Assembly (NCBI RefSeq): GCF_000411455.1
Contig: NZ_KE150457.1
Location: 1,080,023 to 1,144,022 of the forward strand
Length of the DNA: 64,000 bases
Source: Microbacterium sp. oral taxon 186 str. F0373
GTDB taxonomy: Bacteria > Actinomycetota > Actinomycetes > Actinomycetales > Microbacteriaceae
Reading direction: 5' to 3'
In this document: in pieces, positions 33,848 to 42,858 of the stretch
Position numbering within the stretch: the first letter of the stretch is position 1
Layout of the letters: every line of letters starts with the position of its first letter
Notes under the pieces: model-generated
The model's database searches: none
What the model was told of the DNA's origin: nothing
The model's input: the letters and a program-made list of their open reading frames with translations, nothing else
Made by a program: the position numbers and the translations under genes

Positions 33848-34948
33848 GTGGATACCACCAGAACCTCCACGCGGGTGCGCGCCGCCGGCGCCGCGGACAC
33901 CCGCCAGCCGAAGCGGATCGGCTTCGGCAACCGGCTGAGCTCGTGGGATCTCAAGCTCTCGCCGTACCTGTACATCTCCCCGTTCTTCGTCCTGTTCCTG
34001 GTCGTCGGGCTCTTCCCGATCGGGTACACCGCGGTGATCTCCTTCATGGACTGGGATCTCGTGCGCAACTCCGGCACGTTCGTCGGATTCGACCAGTACG
34101 CCACGGTCATCAACGACCCGAAGTTCTGGGCGGCGCTGCGCAACACGTTCAGCATCTTCCTGCTGTCCTCGGTGCCCCAGCTGGTCGCGGCCGTCTTCAT
34201 CGCCGCCCTGCTCGATCAGAACATCCGCGCCAAGACGTTCTGGCGGATGGGCGTGCTCGTTCCGTACGTCATGGCCCCGGTCGCCGTCGCCCTGATCTTC
34301 TCGAACATGTTCGGTGACCAGTACGGCATCATCAACACCTGGCTGAGCAGCATCGGCATCCCGCCGGTGATGTGGCACTCCGACACCTTCGCGAGCCACA
34401 TCGCGATCGCCACGATGGTGAACTTCCGCTGGACCGGCTACAACACCCTCATCCTGCTGGCCGCCATGCAGGCGATCCCGCGCGACTACTACGAGGCTGC
34501 GACCGTCGACGGCGCCGGCAAGGTGCGGCAGTTCTTCGCGATCACGATGCCCAGCCTGCGCCCCACCCTGATCTTCGTCATCATCACCTCCACCATCGGC
34601 GGCCTGCAGATCTTCGACGAGCCGCGCATGTACGACCAGACGGGCACCGGCGGCGCGAACAACCAGTGGCTGACGATCTCGCTCTGGCTGTACGACCTCG
34701 GCTGGGGTCAGTGGAACCTGGGCCGGGCTGCGGCGCTGGCCTGGATCCTCTTCATCATCATCCTGGTGATCGGCGTCATCAACCTCTTCATCACCCGCAA
34801 CCTGGTGCGCGACGAGGGCAGCCGCAACACCCTGACCCGGGCGCAGATGCGCGCGGCGCACCGCGCCGCCCGCGCCGCGGTCGCGGCCGACCGCGTCGCG
34901 GCATCCGAGTCCCGCCGCACCATCGAAGCACCGGAGGTGACGCGATGA
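33848..34948 (+). CDS. cebF: Cellobiose ABC transporter permease CebF
   Basis: A 366-residue MalF-type permease. The N-terminal cytoplasmic stretch of about 40 residues is followed by six membrane segments. The EAA loop reads EAATVDGAGKVRQFFAITMP. The C-terminal tail is long and rich in Arg/Ala (RAAHRAARAAVAADR). GTG start. Works with CebE and CebG; the shared ATPase is not encoded here. Confidence 0.9.
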   Translation: MDTTRTSTRVRAAGAADTRQPKRIGFGNRLSSWDLKLSPYLYISPFFVLFLVVGLFPIGYTAVISFMDWDLVRNSGTFVGFDQYATVINDPKFWAALRNTFSIFLLSSVPQLVAAVFIAALLDQNIRAKTFWRMGVLVPYVMAPVAVALIFSNMFGDQYGIINTWLSSIGIPPVMWHSDTFASHIAIATMVNFRWTGYNTLILLAAMQAIPRDYYEAATVDGAGKVRQFFAITMPSLRPTLIFVIITSTIGGLQIFDEPRMYDQTGTGGANNQWLTISLWLYDLGWGQWNLGRAAALAWILFIIILVIGVINLFITRNLVRDEGSRNTLTRAQMRAAHRAARAAVAADRVAASESRRTIEAPEVTR

Positions 34949-35850
34949 GCGTCCTCAACGAAAACGCCCTCGCCGTCGTCGACGAGAAGCTGCCCCCGCA
35001 GAAGAAGGCCCGTCATCGTGCCGTCAAGGGATCGCGGCCGGGGTGGATCGTCTACGCCTGCCTTGCCGCGGTGCTCGTCGGCAGCCTCTTCCCCTTCTAC
35101 TGGTCGCTGCTGATCGGCTCGGGCGACTCGTACACCATCCGTGACCCCAACATGTCGTGGATCCCGGGAGGGAACTTCCTCGCCAACGCGGCGAAGGTCG
35201 TGAACGACCCGGCGGTCAACTTCTGGGGCGCTCTCTGGAACTCGATCATCAGCTCCGGGCTCATCGCGATCTCCGTCGTGTTCTTCTCCACGCTCGCCGG
35301 ATGGGCCTTCGCCAAGCTCAAGTTCAAAGGCTCCAGCTGGCTCCTGGTCTTCGTCATCGCGACCATGGCGGTGCCCACCCAGCTCGGCGTCGTGCCGCTG
35401 TACATCCTCTTCAGCGACATGGGCTGGACCGGTCAGCTCGGCGCGATCATCGTTCCGGCGCTCGTCAGCGCGTTCGGCGTCTTCTGGATGACGCAGTACC
35501 TGCGCCAGGCCGTTCCTGACGAGCTGATCGAGGCAGCACGCGTGGATGGCGCCACCTCGTTCCGCACGTTCCTCACGGTGGGTCTGCCGGCCGCACGCCC
35601 TGCCGCCTCGATGCTCGCTCTGTTCACCTTCGTGTCGGCGTGGAACAACTTCTTCTGGCCGTTCATCGTTCTCGACCGACAGAACCCGACGCTGCCGGTG
35701 GCGCTGTCGCTCCTGCAGTCCAACTACTTCGTCGACTATTCGATCGTGCTCGCGGGCGTGCTGCTGGCCACGATTCCACTGCTCATCCTGTTCGTGTTCG
35801 CCGGCAAGCAGCTGGTCAGCGGCATCATGCAAGGCGCGGTCAAGGGCTGA
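34945..35850 (+). CDS. cebG: Cellobiose ABC transporter permease CebG
   Basis: A 301-residue MalG-type permease with six membrane segments. The EAA loop is EAARVDGATSFRTFLTVGLP, and the protein ends in FAGKQLVSGIMQGAVKG. Its ATG overlaps the cebF stop by 4 bases. It completes the cebEFG importer. Confidence 0.91.
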   Translation: MSVLNENALAVVDEKLPPQKKARHRAVKGSRPGWIVYACLAAVLVGSLFPFYWSLLIGSGDSYTIRDPNMSWIPGGNFLANAAKVVNDPAVNFWGALWNSIISSGLIAISVVFFSTLAGWAFAKLKFKGSSWLLVFVIATMAVPTQLGVVPLYILFSDMGWTGQLGAIIVPALVSAFGVFWMTQYLRQAVPDELIEAARVDGATSFRTFLTVGLPAARPAASMLALFTFVSAWNNFFWPFIVLDRQNPTLPVALSLLQSNYFVDYSIVLAGVLLATIPLLILFVFAGKQLVSGIMQGAVKG

Positions 35851-35879
35851 GCGCCCGATCGCTTCAGAAAGGTCGACTC

Positions 35880-37388
35880 ATGACAGAGTTCTCCCGCTCC
35901 TTCCCGGAGGGCTTCCTCTTCGGCGCGGCCACCGCCGCCTACCAGATCGAAGGCGCCGCCTTCGAGGACGGCCGCACGGCATCCATCTGGGACGCCTTCA
36001 GCCGCGTGCCCGGCGCGGTGATCGCCGCCGACAACGGTGACGTCGCGTGCGATCACTACCACCGCTTCCGCGACGACGTGGCCCTCATGAAGGACCTGGG
36101 CTTGGACACCTACCGCTTCTCGGTCTCGTGGTCGCGCGTGCGCCCCGACGGCGGCCCCGTCAACCGCAAGGGGCTCGACTTCTACGAGCGCCTGGTCGAC
36201 GAACTGCGGGCGAATGACATCCTGCCGTGGCTCACGCTCTACCACTGGGACCTGCCGCAGGCGATCGAGGAGAAGGGCGGCTGGACGGCCCGCTCCACCA
36301 GTGAGCAGTTCCTGGAGTACGCGCTGAGCGTGCATGACGTGCTCGGCGACCGGGTGCAGAACTGGACGACTCTCAACGAGCCGTGGTGCTCGTCCTTCCT
36401 CAGCTACACCGCCGGCATCCACGCGCCGGGTCGCTACAGCGCGACCGATGGCGTACTCGCCGCGCACCACCTCATGCTCGGCCACGGCGCGGTCGTGCGG
36501 GAACTGCGCGAGCGTGACGCCGATCTGCGCCTCGGCATCACGCTGAACCTCACGGTGGCCGACGCCGTCGACCCCGCGGATGCCGCGGATGCCGATGCTG
36601 CCCGCCGTATCGACGGGCAGTTCAACCGGTGGTTCCTCGACCCGATCTTCCGCGGCGAGTACCCCGCCGATGTGATCGAGGACATCCGCGCCGTCGCGCC
36701 GGAAGCCATCGATGCGCTCGAGGCGGCGAACCAGCCGGGCGACCTGGCCACCATCTCGCAGCCGCTGGATGCTCTCGGGGTGAACTACTACCACGGCGAG
36801 CTCGTCGGGGGTACACCCGATCCGCACCCGCCGCTGCCGGGTGATGCGCCCACCGACCGGCCCGCGGCATCCCCCTTCCCGTCGCACGAGGGGATCTACT
36901 GGCACGATCGTGGCCTGCCGCGCACCAACATGCACTGGGAGGTGCAGCCCGAGGGGCTGACCCGTCTGCTGCAGCGGGTGTGGGCCGAGTACGCCCAGCC
37001 GGCCGGCACCGTCCTGTACGTCACCGAGAACGGCGCGTCGTACGACGACGAGCTCGTCGTGGAAGACGGTGTCGCGCGCGTGCACGACCTTCAGCGCACG
37101 CAGTTCCTGCTGGCCCATCTGGAGGCGATCCTCGATGCCGCAGATGCGGGCGTGGACGTCCGCGGTTACTTCTACTGGTCGCTGCTGGACAACTTCGAGT
37201 GGGCCTGGGGATATGCCAAGCGCTTCGGGATCGTCCACGTCGATTACGACACCCAGGTGCGCACCGCGAAAGACAGCGCGCTGGAGTATCGTCGGGTCAT
37301 CGCCGCCCGCGCACTCGACGACGCAGCGGTTCCGGTCTCCGGGGCTGCCCCGGATTCCGGCGCTCCGATCTCGACTCTTCAGAGGTAG
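35880..37388 (+). CDS. GH1 beta-glucosidase
   Basis: Cytosolic family 1 glycosidase of 502 residues that would split imported cellobiose to glucose (BglC role). The acid/base is Glu167 in TLNEPW and the nucleophile is Glu383 in YVTENGAS. FLFGAATAAYQIEG at the start and FEWAWGYAKRFG near the end are the GH1 signatures. AGAAAGG precedes the ATG. It lies 29 bases after cebG and 3 before cebR, inside the operon. Confidence 0.95.
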   Translation: MTEFSRSFPEGFLFGAATAAYQIEGAAFEDGRTASIWDAFSRVPGAVIAADNGDVACDHYHRFRDDVALMKDLGLDTYRFSVSWSRVRPDGGPVNRKGLDFYERLVDELRANDILPWLTLYHWDLPQAIEEKGGWTARSTSEQFLEYALSVHDVLGDRVQNWTTLNEPWCSSFLSYTAGIHAPGRYSATDGVLAAHHLMLGHGAVVRELRERDADLRLGITLNLTVADAVDPADAADADAARRIDGQFNRWFLDPIFRGEYPADVIEDIRAVAPEAIDALEAANQPGDLATISQPLDALGVNYYHGELVGGTPDPHPPLPGDAPTDRPAASPFPSHEGIYWHDRGLPRTNMHWEVQPEGLTRLLQRVWAEYAQPAGTVLYVTENGASYDDELVVEDGVARVHDLQRTQFLLAHLEAILDAADAGVDVRGYFYWSLLDNFEWAWGYAKRFGIVHVDYDTQVRTAKDSALEYRRVIAARALDDAAVPVSGAAPDSGAPISTLQR

Positions 37389-37391
37389 CCC

Positions 37392-38405
37392 GTGACCATC
37401 GACACTCCGCGAGTCGCCCCGACGATCGAAGAAGTCGCGGCCGCCGCAGGAGTGTCGCGGTCGACCGTCTCCCGCGTCGTCAACGGCTCCACGGCCGTGA
37501 GCCCGGCGGCGCTGGAAGCGGTACGGCGTGCCATCGCGGAACTGAACTACGTGCCCAATCGGGCCGCGCGCTCGCTCGCGAGCCGTGCCACGATGGCGAT
37601 CGCCCTGGTCGTGCCCGAGGACACCACCCGCTTCTTCGGTGACCCGTTCTTCGCATCGGTGGTGTCGGGCATCAACACGCGGCTGAGCCGGTCGGAGTAC
37701 GTGCTCAACCTGATCATCGCGAGCGACGATCCGGGCGACAAGACCTCGGCGTACGTGCGCAGCGGCGCCGTCGACGGCGCCATCGTCGTCTCGCACCACA
37801 CGAGCGACACGTTCATCGACCGCATCGCGAACGTCGTCCCAGTCGTCTACGGCGGTCGCCCGGTGCGGGAGCGCGAACGCGACTACTACGTCGACGTCGA
37901 CAACGTGGCGGGCGGACGTGAGGCCACGGAGTATCTGATCGGTCGCGGCTTCCGCCGGATCGCGACGATCGCTGGCCCCGTCACCATGCCCGCCGGCGTC
38001 GACCGTCTCGTCGGCTTCCGCGATGCCCTCGCCGCCGCCCGGCTCGAGCCGGTCGCCGAGGAGGACGGCAACTTCACGGCCGACGGCGGCTCCGCCGCGA
38101 TGCAGCGGATCCTCGATGCGGGGGTCGAGTTCGACGCGCTCTTTGTCGCGAGTGATCTCATGGCCCGCGGTGCGCTCGCGGCGCTCGGCCGCGCGGGCAT
38201 CCGCGTGCCCGAGGATGTCGCGATCGTGGGCTTCGACGATTCGCCCGTTGCCCGCACGGTCAACCCGCAGCTCACGACGATGCGGCAGCCGTCGCGCGAG
38301 CAGGGGGAGCGGATGGCCGACATGCTGCTGTCGATCCTGTCCGGCGGCGCCCCCGATCGTGTGACGATCCTGCCCACGGAGCTCATCGTCCGCGATTCCG
38401 CTTGA
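37392..38405 (+). CDS. cebR: LacI-family repressor CebR
   Basis: A 337-residue regulator. The LacI HTH covers residues 10-55 (TIEEVAAAAGVSRSTVSRVVNGS, hinge YVPNRAARSLASR). The periplasmic-binding-like effector domain follows, ending in GFDDSPVARTVNPQLTTMRQP. In Streptomyces CebR is released from its TGGGAGCGCTCCCA boxes by cellobiose; the same box occurs three times before cebE. As the last gene of the operon it would regulate itself. Confidence 0.92.
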   Translation: MTIDTPRVAPTIEEVAAAAGVSRSTVSRVVNGSTAVSPAALEAVRRAIAELNYVPNRAARSLASRATMAIALVVPEDTTRFFGDPFFASVVSGINTRLSRSEYVLNLIIASDDPGDKTSAYVRSGAVDGAIVVSHHTSDTFIDRIANVVPVVYGGRPVRERERDYYVDVDNVAGGREATEYLIGRGFRRIATIAGPVTMPAGVDRLVGFRDALAAARLEPVAEEDGNFTADGGSAAMQRILDAGVEFDALFVASDLMARGALAALGRAGIRVPEDVAIVGFDDSPVARTVNPQLTTMRQPSREQGERMADMLLSILSGGAPDRVTILPTELIVRDSA

Positions 38406-38435
38406 CCCGGCATCCGCCGCGCGCTCGCACGAACC

Positions 38436-38486
38436 GGTGGCGTGTTCTGCGGTGTCCGGCTGCGGGATGCCGCCGTTTGCGCCACC
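38436..38486. repeat. Family D element, copy 1 (51 bp)
   Basis: Begins GGTGGCGTGTTCTGCGG and ends with CGCCACC; the arms form an imperfect palindrome. It lies 30 bases after cebR. Confidence 0.85.
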
Positions 38487-38507
38487 GACTCGGGGTGGGG
38501 CGAATCG

Positions 38508-38558
38508 CGTGGCGTGTTCGGCGGTGTCCGGGCGAGGGATGCCGCAGATCACGCCACC
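38508..38558. repeat. Family D element, copy 2 (51 bp)
   Basis: CGTGGCGTGTTCGGCGG at the left and CCGCAGATCACGCCACC at the right. Same length and orientation as copy 1, 72 bases further on. Confidence 0.85.
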
Positions 38559-38643
38559 GATTCACGACGCGGGCGTGACGATCCCGCGGGACGCGGGCCT
38601 CAGCCGACATCCTCCGTGCCCGTCGCGCTGAGGGCGCTGAAAG

Positions 38644-38689
38644 GGTGGCGCGTTCTGCGGCTCTCGGGCGCGGGATGCCGCAGTTTGCG
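38644..38689. repeat. Family D element, copy 3, left 46 bp (cut by the insertion sequence)
   Basis: GGTGGCGCGTTCTGCGG to AGTTTGCG. The remaining five bases lie beyond the right target duplicate at 40124-40128, and 46 plus 5 restores the 51-bp family length. Confidence 0.9.
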
Positions 38690-40115
38690 GGCTCTTCGGA
38701 ATTAGGGGTGTAGCGCGGGTCTGAAGCCTCCGGCTTCGAGCAGTGATCTCGCGATGTAGTGGGTGAGGTTGCGGAAGCCGAGGGCGGAGCCGCGAAGGTG
38801 CTCGAGCCGGCCGTTGATGGCCTCCGTTGGGCCGTTGCTCGTTCCGGGGCGGTCGAAGAACGCGAGGATGTCCGCGGCGCGCTGCTTCAGCGTGCGGCCG
38901 AGGCGACGGACCTCTTTGAGCAGCGCGGGAACGCCGTTGCTGACAGAGTCAATCACCGCCCGCATCATCTCCTTCGCCTTGTTCTTGTCGGGTTCGCGGT
39001 AGGCGGCGACGATGCGCTGGTAGATGCCCCAGGTCGCTTCGACCTCGACGTGCTCCTCGGCGGCGAACACCGCGTCGAGCCGCGCGGTCTGCTTCTCGGT
39101 GAGGAAGCTCGCGCCGGTGTGGAGGGTGCGGCGGACCCCGTAGAGCGGGTCGCCGGCGTGACCGCGGTGCCCGAGAGTGTCCTGCTGAACCCTCTGCCGG
39201 CAGCGGTCCAGCGCGTCGCCCGCGAGACGGACGACATGGAACGGGTCCATCACCGGGACCGCGTCGGGGAGCTCTTCGGCCGCGGCGGTCTTGAACCCGG
39301 AGAACCCGTCCATCGCGACCACCTCGATCCGGCTCGACCACTCCGCAGGCCGGGCGGCGAGCCACTCCTTGAACACCTGCTTCGAGCGGCCCTCGACCAT
39401 GTCCAGCAGCCTGGCCGGGCCCGTCTTGTTCCTCGCGGGGGTGAGGTCGATGATCACGGTCACGTACTTCTCGCCAAACCGTGTGTGACGCCAGACGTGC
39501 TCGTCGACACCGATCGTGGTGACCCCGTCGAACCTCGCCGGGTCGTCGATCAGGCGACGCTTGCCTTCGGCGATGATCGCGGTGTTCGCGGTATGCCACG
39601 ACACCCCGAGCCCTGCTGCGGCGCGGGAGACGGTGAGGTGGTCGACCACGATCGCCGTGAGTGCCCACCCGATCCCGCCGCGGGAGATCTTCGCCCTCGG
39701 CGCCGCCGCCTTCGACGTGTCCTGCCGCCAGGTCCGGCGGCAGTGCGTGCACCGGTAGCGGCGCACCCGGACCAGCAGCGTCGTCGGCCGATGCCCGAAC
39801 GGCTCATGCGCCAGCGGCCGCGTCACCGTGTCACGCGGCACGCCCTCCGCGCCGCACTTCCGACACCACGGGTCGTCCTCGACGACGCGGCACTCCAGCA
39901 CCGCCCGATCAGGCTCGAGCAGCTGCCCGACGGCTTGAAGGCCGAGCTCGTCAAGACGGCAGAACGTGGTCAGGTCAGGGGTCGCGAACGTAGGGTGGTG
40001 CAAGTCGAGGTCTTCCGGCGGATGGTGAGCGTGAGAACTTCCATCCTGGAAGACCTCGACGCCCATCCGCGAACCAGCCGGCGGTCCCGGGCTACACCCT
40101 CAACTGCGAAGAGCC
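38690..40115 (-). mobile_element. ISL3-family insertion sequence (1426 bp)
   Basis: Ends are 25-bp inverted repeats starting GGCTCTTCG (38690-38714 and 40091-40115, 21 of 25 identical). The 8-bp target AGTTTGCG is duplicated at 38682-38689 and 40116-40123. One transposase gene fills the element. GGCTCTTC ends, 8-bp duplications and about 1.4 kb are all typical for ISL3. Perfect duplications and an intact gene point to recent insertion. Confidence 0.95.
38702..40066 (-). CDS. ISL3-family transposase
   Basis: A 454-residue DDE transposase. A zinc-ribbon has Cys68, 71, 106 and 109 (CRKC, CTHC), an HTH follows near residues 140-170, and the catalytic triad is Asp188 (GVDEHVW), Asp253 (AMDGFSGF) and Glu415 (GPTEAINGRLEH). 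DPFHVVRLAGDALDRCR is the conserved ISL3 block. The stop codon lies inside the left inverted repeat. The gene looks complete and active. Confidence 0.95.
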   Translation of the reverse strand: MGVEVFQDGSSHAHHPPEDLDLHHPTFATPDLTTFCRLDELGLQAVGQLLEPDRAVLECRVVEDDPWCRKCGAEGVPRDTVTRPLAHEPFGHRPTTLLVRVRRYRCTHCRRTWRQDTSKAAAPRAKISRGGIGWALTAIVVDHLTVSRAAAGLGVSWHTANTAIIAEGKRRLIDDPARFDGVTTIGVDEHVWRHTRFGEKYVTVIIDLTPARNKTGPARLLDMVEGRSKQVFKEWLAARPAEWSSRIEVVAMDGFSGFKTAAAEELPDAVPVMDPFHVVRLAGDALDRCRQRVQQDTLGHRGHAGDPLYGVRRTLHTGASFLTEKQTARLDAVFAAEEHVEVEATWGIYQRIVAAYREPDKNKAKEMMRAVIDSVSNGVPALLKEVRRLGRTLKQRAADILAFFDRPGTSNGPTEAINGRLEHLRGSALGFRNLTHYIARSLLEAGGFRPALHP

Positions 40116-40128
40116 AGTTTGCGCCACC
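40116..40128. repeat. Family D element, copy 3, right end with target duplicate
   Basis: AGTTTGCG (the duplicated target) followed by CCACC, the missing end of the split family D element; the shared flank GATTCG continues as in other copies. Confidence 0.88.
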
Positions 40129-40188
40129 GATTCGCTGAGCCGACCCGCTGTCCCGCCCGCTGTCCCGCCCGCCCGGCGTCGCCCGGTC

Positions 40189-41544
40189 TCAGCCGACGTT
40201 CTCGGGATCGCCGCCGAGCGGGCCGATGGGGACGATGGGGCCGCCGTCGTCCGCGCCGGTCTTGCGCGCTCGGGCGATCGCGTTGCCGAGGTGGTAGATG
40301 ACGAGAGCGGCCACGGTGCCCAGCACGATCGCGCCGAAGCTGAGCGTGCCGAGGTTCATCGTGAAACCGGCGATGGCGATGACGAAGGCCACGGCGACCG
40401 TGTACTGATTGACCGGGCGCGAGAAGTCCACCTGGTTGTCGACCCAGATCTTGATGCCGATGACGCCGATGAGGCCGTAGAGGGCGGTCGTGACGCCGCC
40501 GAGCACGCCCGCGGGCATCGCGAAGATGACCGCGCCGATCTTCGGGGAGAAGGCCAGCAGGATCGCGACGATGCCGGCGACCCAGTAGGCCGCGGTCGAG
40601 TACACGCGGGTGGCGGCCATCACGCCGATGTTCTCGCCGTAGGTCGTGGTTCCCGAGCCGCCGCCGACGCCGGCGATCGTGGTCGCGATGCCGTCGGCGA
40701 TGAGCGCGCGCCCGGTGCGCTTGTTGATCGAGGGATCGCCGGTCATCGTCGCGACGCCGCGGACGTGGCCGACGTTCTCGGCGATCAGTACGAGGATGAC
40801 CGGCAGGAACATCGGCAGCATCGCCCAGGCGTGCGGGTCGCCGAAGGCCGGCAGGTGGAACTGGGGGAGGCCGATCCACGCCGCATCCGCGACGCCGGAC
40901 CAGTCCACCCGGCCGAGGATCGCGGCGACGACGTAGCCGACGACGACGCCGAGGAAGATCGAGATGCGCCCGAGGAACCCGCGGAAGAACACGGCGAACA
41001 GGATGCAGGCGGCCAGCGTGATCGCACCGAGCAGCGCGTCCTTCTGGAAGTTCGTCCACGCCACGGGGGCGAGGTTCAGGCCGATCAGAGCCACGATCGC
41101 GCCTGAGACCACGGGCGGCATGAGCCTTTCGATCCAGCCGGTGCCGGTGGCCTGCACGAGGAAGCCGATGCCGGCCAGCAGCACGCCCGCGACGAACACG
41201 CCCAGCAGCGCCTGGCTGATCTGCTCGCCCGTCTGGAGCGCCTTGCCGTCGCCGGGGCCGAGCGCGAGGATCGGAGCGATGAACGCGAACGAGCTGCCGA
41301 GGTAGCTCGGCAAACGGTTGCCGGTCAGCAGCAGGAACAGGATCGTTCCGACGCCGGAGAACAGCAGCGTCGTCGACACGGGGAAGCCCGTCAGCAGCGG
41401 CACGAGGAAGGTCGCGCCGAACATGGCGACGACATGCTGCGCGCCGATCGCGACCGTTGCGGGCCACCCGAGCCGCTCGTGCGGCTTGACGACGGCGCCG
41501 GGCTCGACGGTGCGGCCGTCTCCGTGCTGGGTCCAGATGGGCAT
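40189..41544 (-). CDS. uraA: Uracil permease, NCS2/UraA type
   Basis: A 451-residue uracil:proton symporter, about 14 membrane segments. GAQHVVAMFGATFLVPLLTG at TM1, the core AENVGHVRGVA and TTYGENIGVMAATRVYS are the UraA signatures; the conserved Glu of each sits in the substrate site. AAGGAG precedes the ATG. A xanthine or other base specificity is possible within the family, but the motif set fits uracil best. Confidence 0.92.
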   Translation of the reverse strand: MPIWTQHGDGRTVEPGAVVKPHERLGWPATVAIGAQHVVAMFGATFLVPLLTGFPVSTTLLFSGVGTILFLLLTGNRLPSYLGSSFAFIAPILALGPGDGKALQTGEQISQALLGVFVAGVLLAGIGFLVQATGTGWIERLMPPVVSGAIVALIGLNLAPVAWTNFQKDALLGAITLAACILFAVFFRGFLGRISIFLGVVVGYVVAAILGRVDWSGVADAAWIGLPQFHLPAFGDPHAWAMLPMFLPVILVLIAENVGHVRGVATMTGDPSINKRTGRALIADGIATTIAGVGGGSGTTTYGENIGVMAATRVYSTAAYWVAGIVAILLAFSPKIGAVIFAMPAGVLGGVTTALYGLIGVIGIKIWVDNQVDFSRPVNQYTVAVAFVIAIAGFTMNLGTLSFGAIVLGTVAALVIYHLGNAIARARKTGADDGGPIVPIGPLGGDPENVG

Positions 41545-41870
41545 GCTCGTGCTCCTTCTTCGGCGGGGCGTTCAGCCGTGCGGTGGGCGGGGTGGGGCGG
41601 TCGGCGGATGCCGAGGTCAGGCTACCTGGGAGCGGGCTGTGAGCCGCGGACGCGCGCCGTGAAAGACGCTCTCGCCTCAGCCGTGCTCTCCCCGCGGAAG
41701 ATGCTGGGGGTGTCACGGCCTGCCGAGTCGCATCGAGCACCGAACCGGGCGACACCGTACGTTTCGTCTGACGCCGCGCACCGCGTCCGGGCGTTTCGCC
41801 GCGCGGCTGCGCCGCGCGCTCACCTCTCCGGTCGTTGAGCGAGCGGAGCGAGTCGAAACGCGCTTGCCCG
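41545..41870. other. 326-bp gap between purC and uraA
   Basis: No gene is supported. On the minus strand TAGCCT at 41619-41624 may be the -10 box for uraA. The part next to purC holds the palindromic element described separately at 41792-41861. No PyrR-type attenuator could be recognised. Confidence 0.5.
41792..41861. repeat. Palindromic element with GCGTTTCG/CGAAACGC ends (family E)
   Basis: GCGTTTCG and CGAAACGC enclose 54 bases holding a strong hairpin CGCGCGGC-TGC-GCCGCGCG and the phrase GTTGAGCGAGCGGAGCGAG. It is 9 bases past the purC stop and may end its transcript. Only one copy is in this window; similar phrases are, to my knowledge, common in Microbacteriaceae genomes. Confidence 0.6.
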
Positions 41871-42818
41871 TCAGTCGGTCAGCTTCTCGAGCAGTTCGCG
41901 GTACTTGGCCGCGGTGCGCTCCACGATCTCGGCGGGCAGCTCGGGCGGCGTCCCCCGCCCGTTCCAGGCCGCGGCGAGCCAGTCGCGGACGATCTGCTTG
42001 TCGAAGCTCGCCATTCGCTCGGCGGGGGTCGTCCCGCGCGCCCAGGCGGCGGCATCCCAGTAGCGCGACGAGTCGCTCGTGAGCACCTCGTCGGCCAGGG
42101 TGAGCACGCCGTCGGCATCCACCCCGAACTCGAACTTCGTGTCCGCGAGGATGAGCCCCTTCGCTTCGGCGGTCGCCGCCGCGCGGCGGTAGATCTCGAG
42201 GGACAGGTCGCGCAGCTGTGCGGCCCGCTCGGCGCCGACCAGTTCTTCGGCGCGCGCGAACGAGATGTTCTCGTCGTGCTCTCCCAGCGGCGCCTTGTAC
42301 GCCGGAGTGAACAGCGGTTCGGGCAGGCGGTCGCCGTCCTGCAGGCCGGCAGGCAAGGGGATGCCGCACACCGTCCCCTCGGCGACGTACTCCTTCCACC
42401 CCGATCCGGTGAGGTAGCCGCGCACGACGCACTCGATGGGCAGCATGTCGAGGGTGCGTACGATCATCGCCCGACCCACGACGGCGGCCGGAACCAGATC
42501 CACCGCGTCGTCCGACCCGGCTACGAGTGCGTGGGTGGCGGCGAGGTGGTTCGGGATGCGTCGTCCGCCGTCGGCACCGGAGAGCTGATCGAACCACCAC
42601 AGACTGAGCGTCGTGAGCAGCTCGCCCTTGCCTGGGATGCCGGGACTCAGCACGTGATCGAACGCGCTCACCCGGTCGCTCGCGACGACGAGCATGCGCT
42701 CCGCCGGAGCAGGTCCACCCTCCGCGGGACGGTACAGATCGCGCACCTTGCCTGAGTAGACGTGGGTCCAGCCGGGCAGATCGGCGGGCGCGGCGGAAGG
42801 CGAGGAGGCGTCGGTCAC
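41871..42818 (-). CDS. purC: SAICAR synthetase
   Basis: Phosphoribosylaminoimidazole-succinocarboxamide synthase, 315 residues, eighth step of purine synthesis. VYSGKVRDLYRP near the start, ASDRVSAFDHVLSPGIPGKG, ECVVRGYLTGSGWKEY and LILADTKFEFG are all family signatures. The GTG start is leaderless (GATAAT box). Confidence 0.97.
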   Translation of the reverse strand: MTDASSPSAAPADLPGWTHVYSGKVRDLYRPAEGGPAPAERMLVVASDRVSAFDHVLSPGIPGKGELLTTLSLWWFDQLSGADGGRRIPNHLAATHALVAGSDDAVDLVPAAVVGRAMIVRTLDMLPIECVVRGYLTGSGWKEYVAEGTVCGIPLPAGLQDGDRLPEPLFTPAYKAPLGEHDENISFARAEELVGAERAAQLRDLSLEIYRRAAATAEAKGLILADTKFEFGVDADGVLTLADEVLTSDSSRYWDAAAWARGTTPAERMASFDKQIVRDWLAAAWNGRGTPPELPAEIVERTAAKYRELLEKLTD

Positions 42819-42824
42819 GCGTCC

Positions 42825-42830
42825 ATTATC
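42825..42830 (-). promoter_or_regulatory. -10 element GATAAT, leaderless purC start
   Basis: GATAAT on the minus strand, 6 bases before the GTG at 42818. Confidence 0.5.
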
Positions 42831-42858
42831 GCGGGGTGGGCGAGCGCGCGCCGCCGTG

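Noticed and set aside
35736..38552. A 938-codon open frame on the minus strand across the beta-glucosidase and cebR
   Set aside because: An antisense shadow of two well-supported genes; its composition is His/Arg/Val-rich and no domain is visible.
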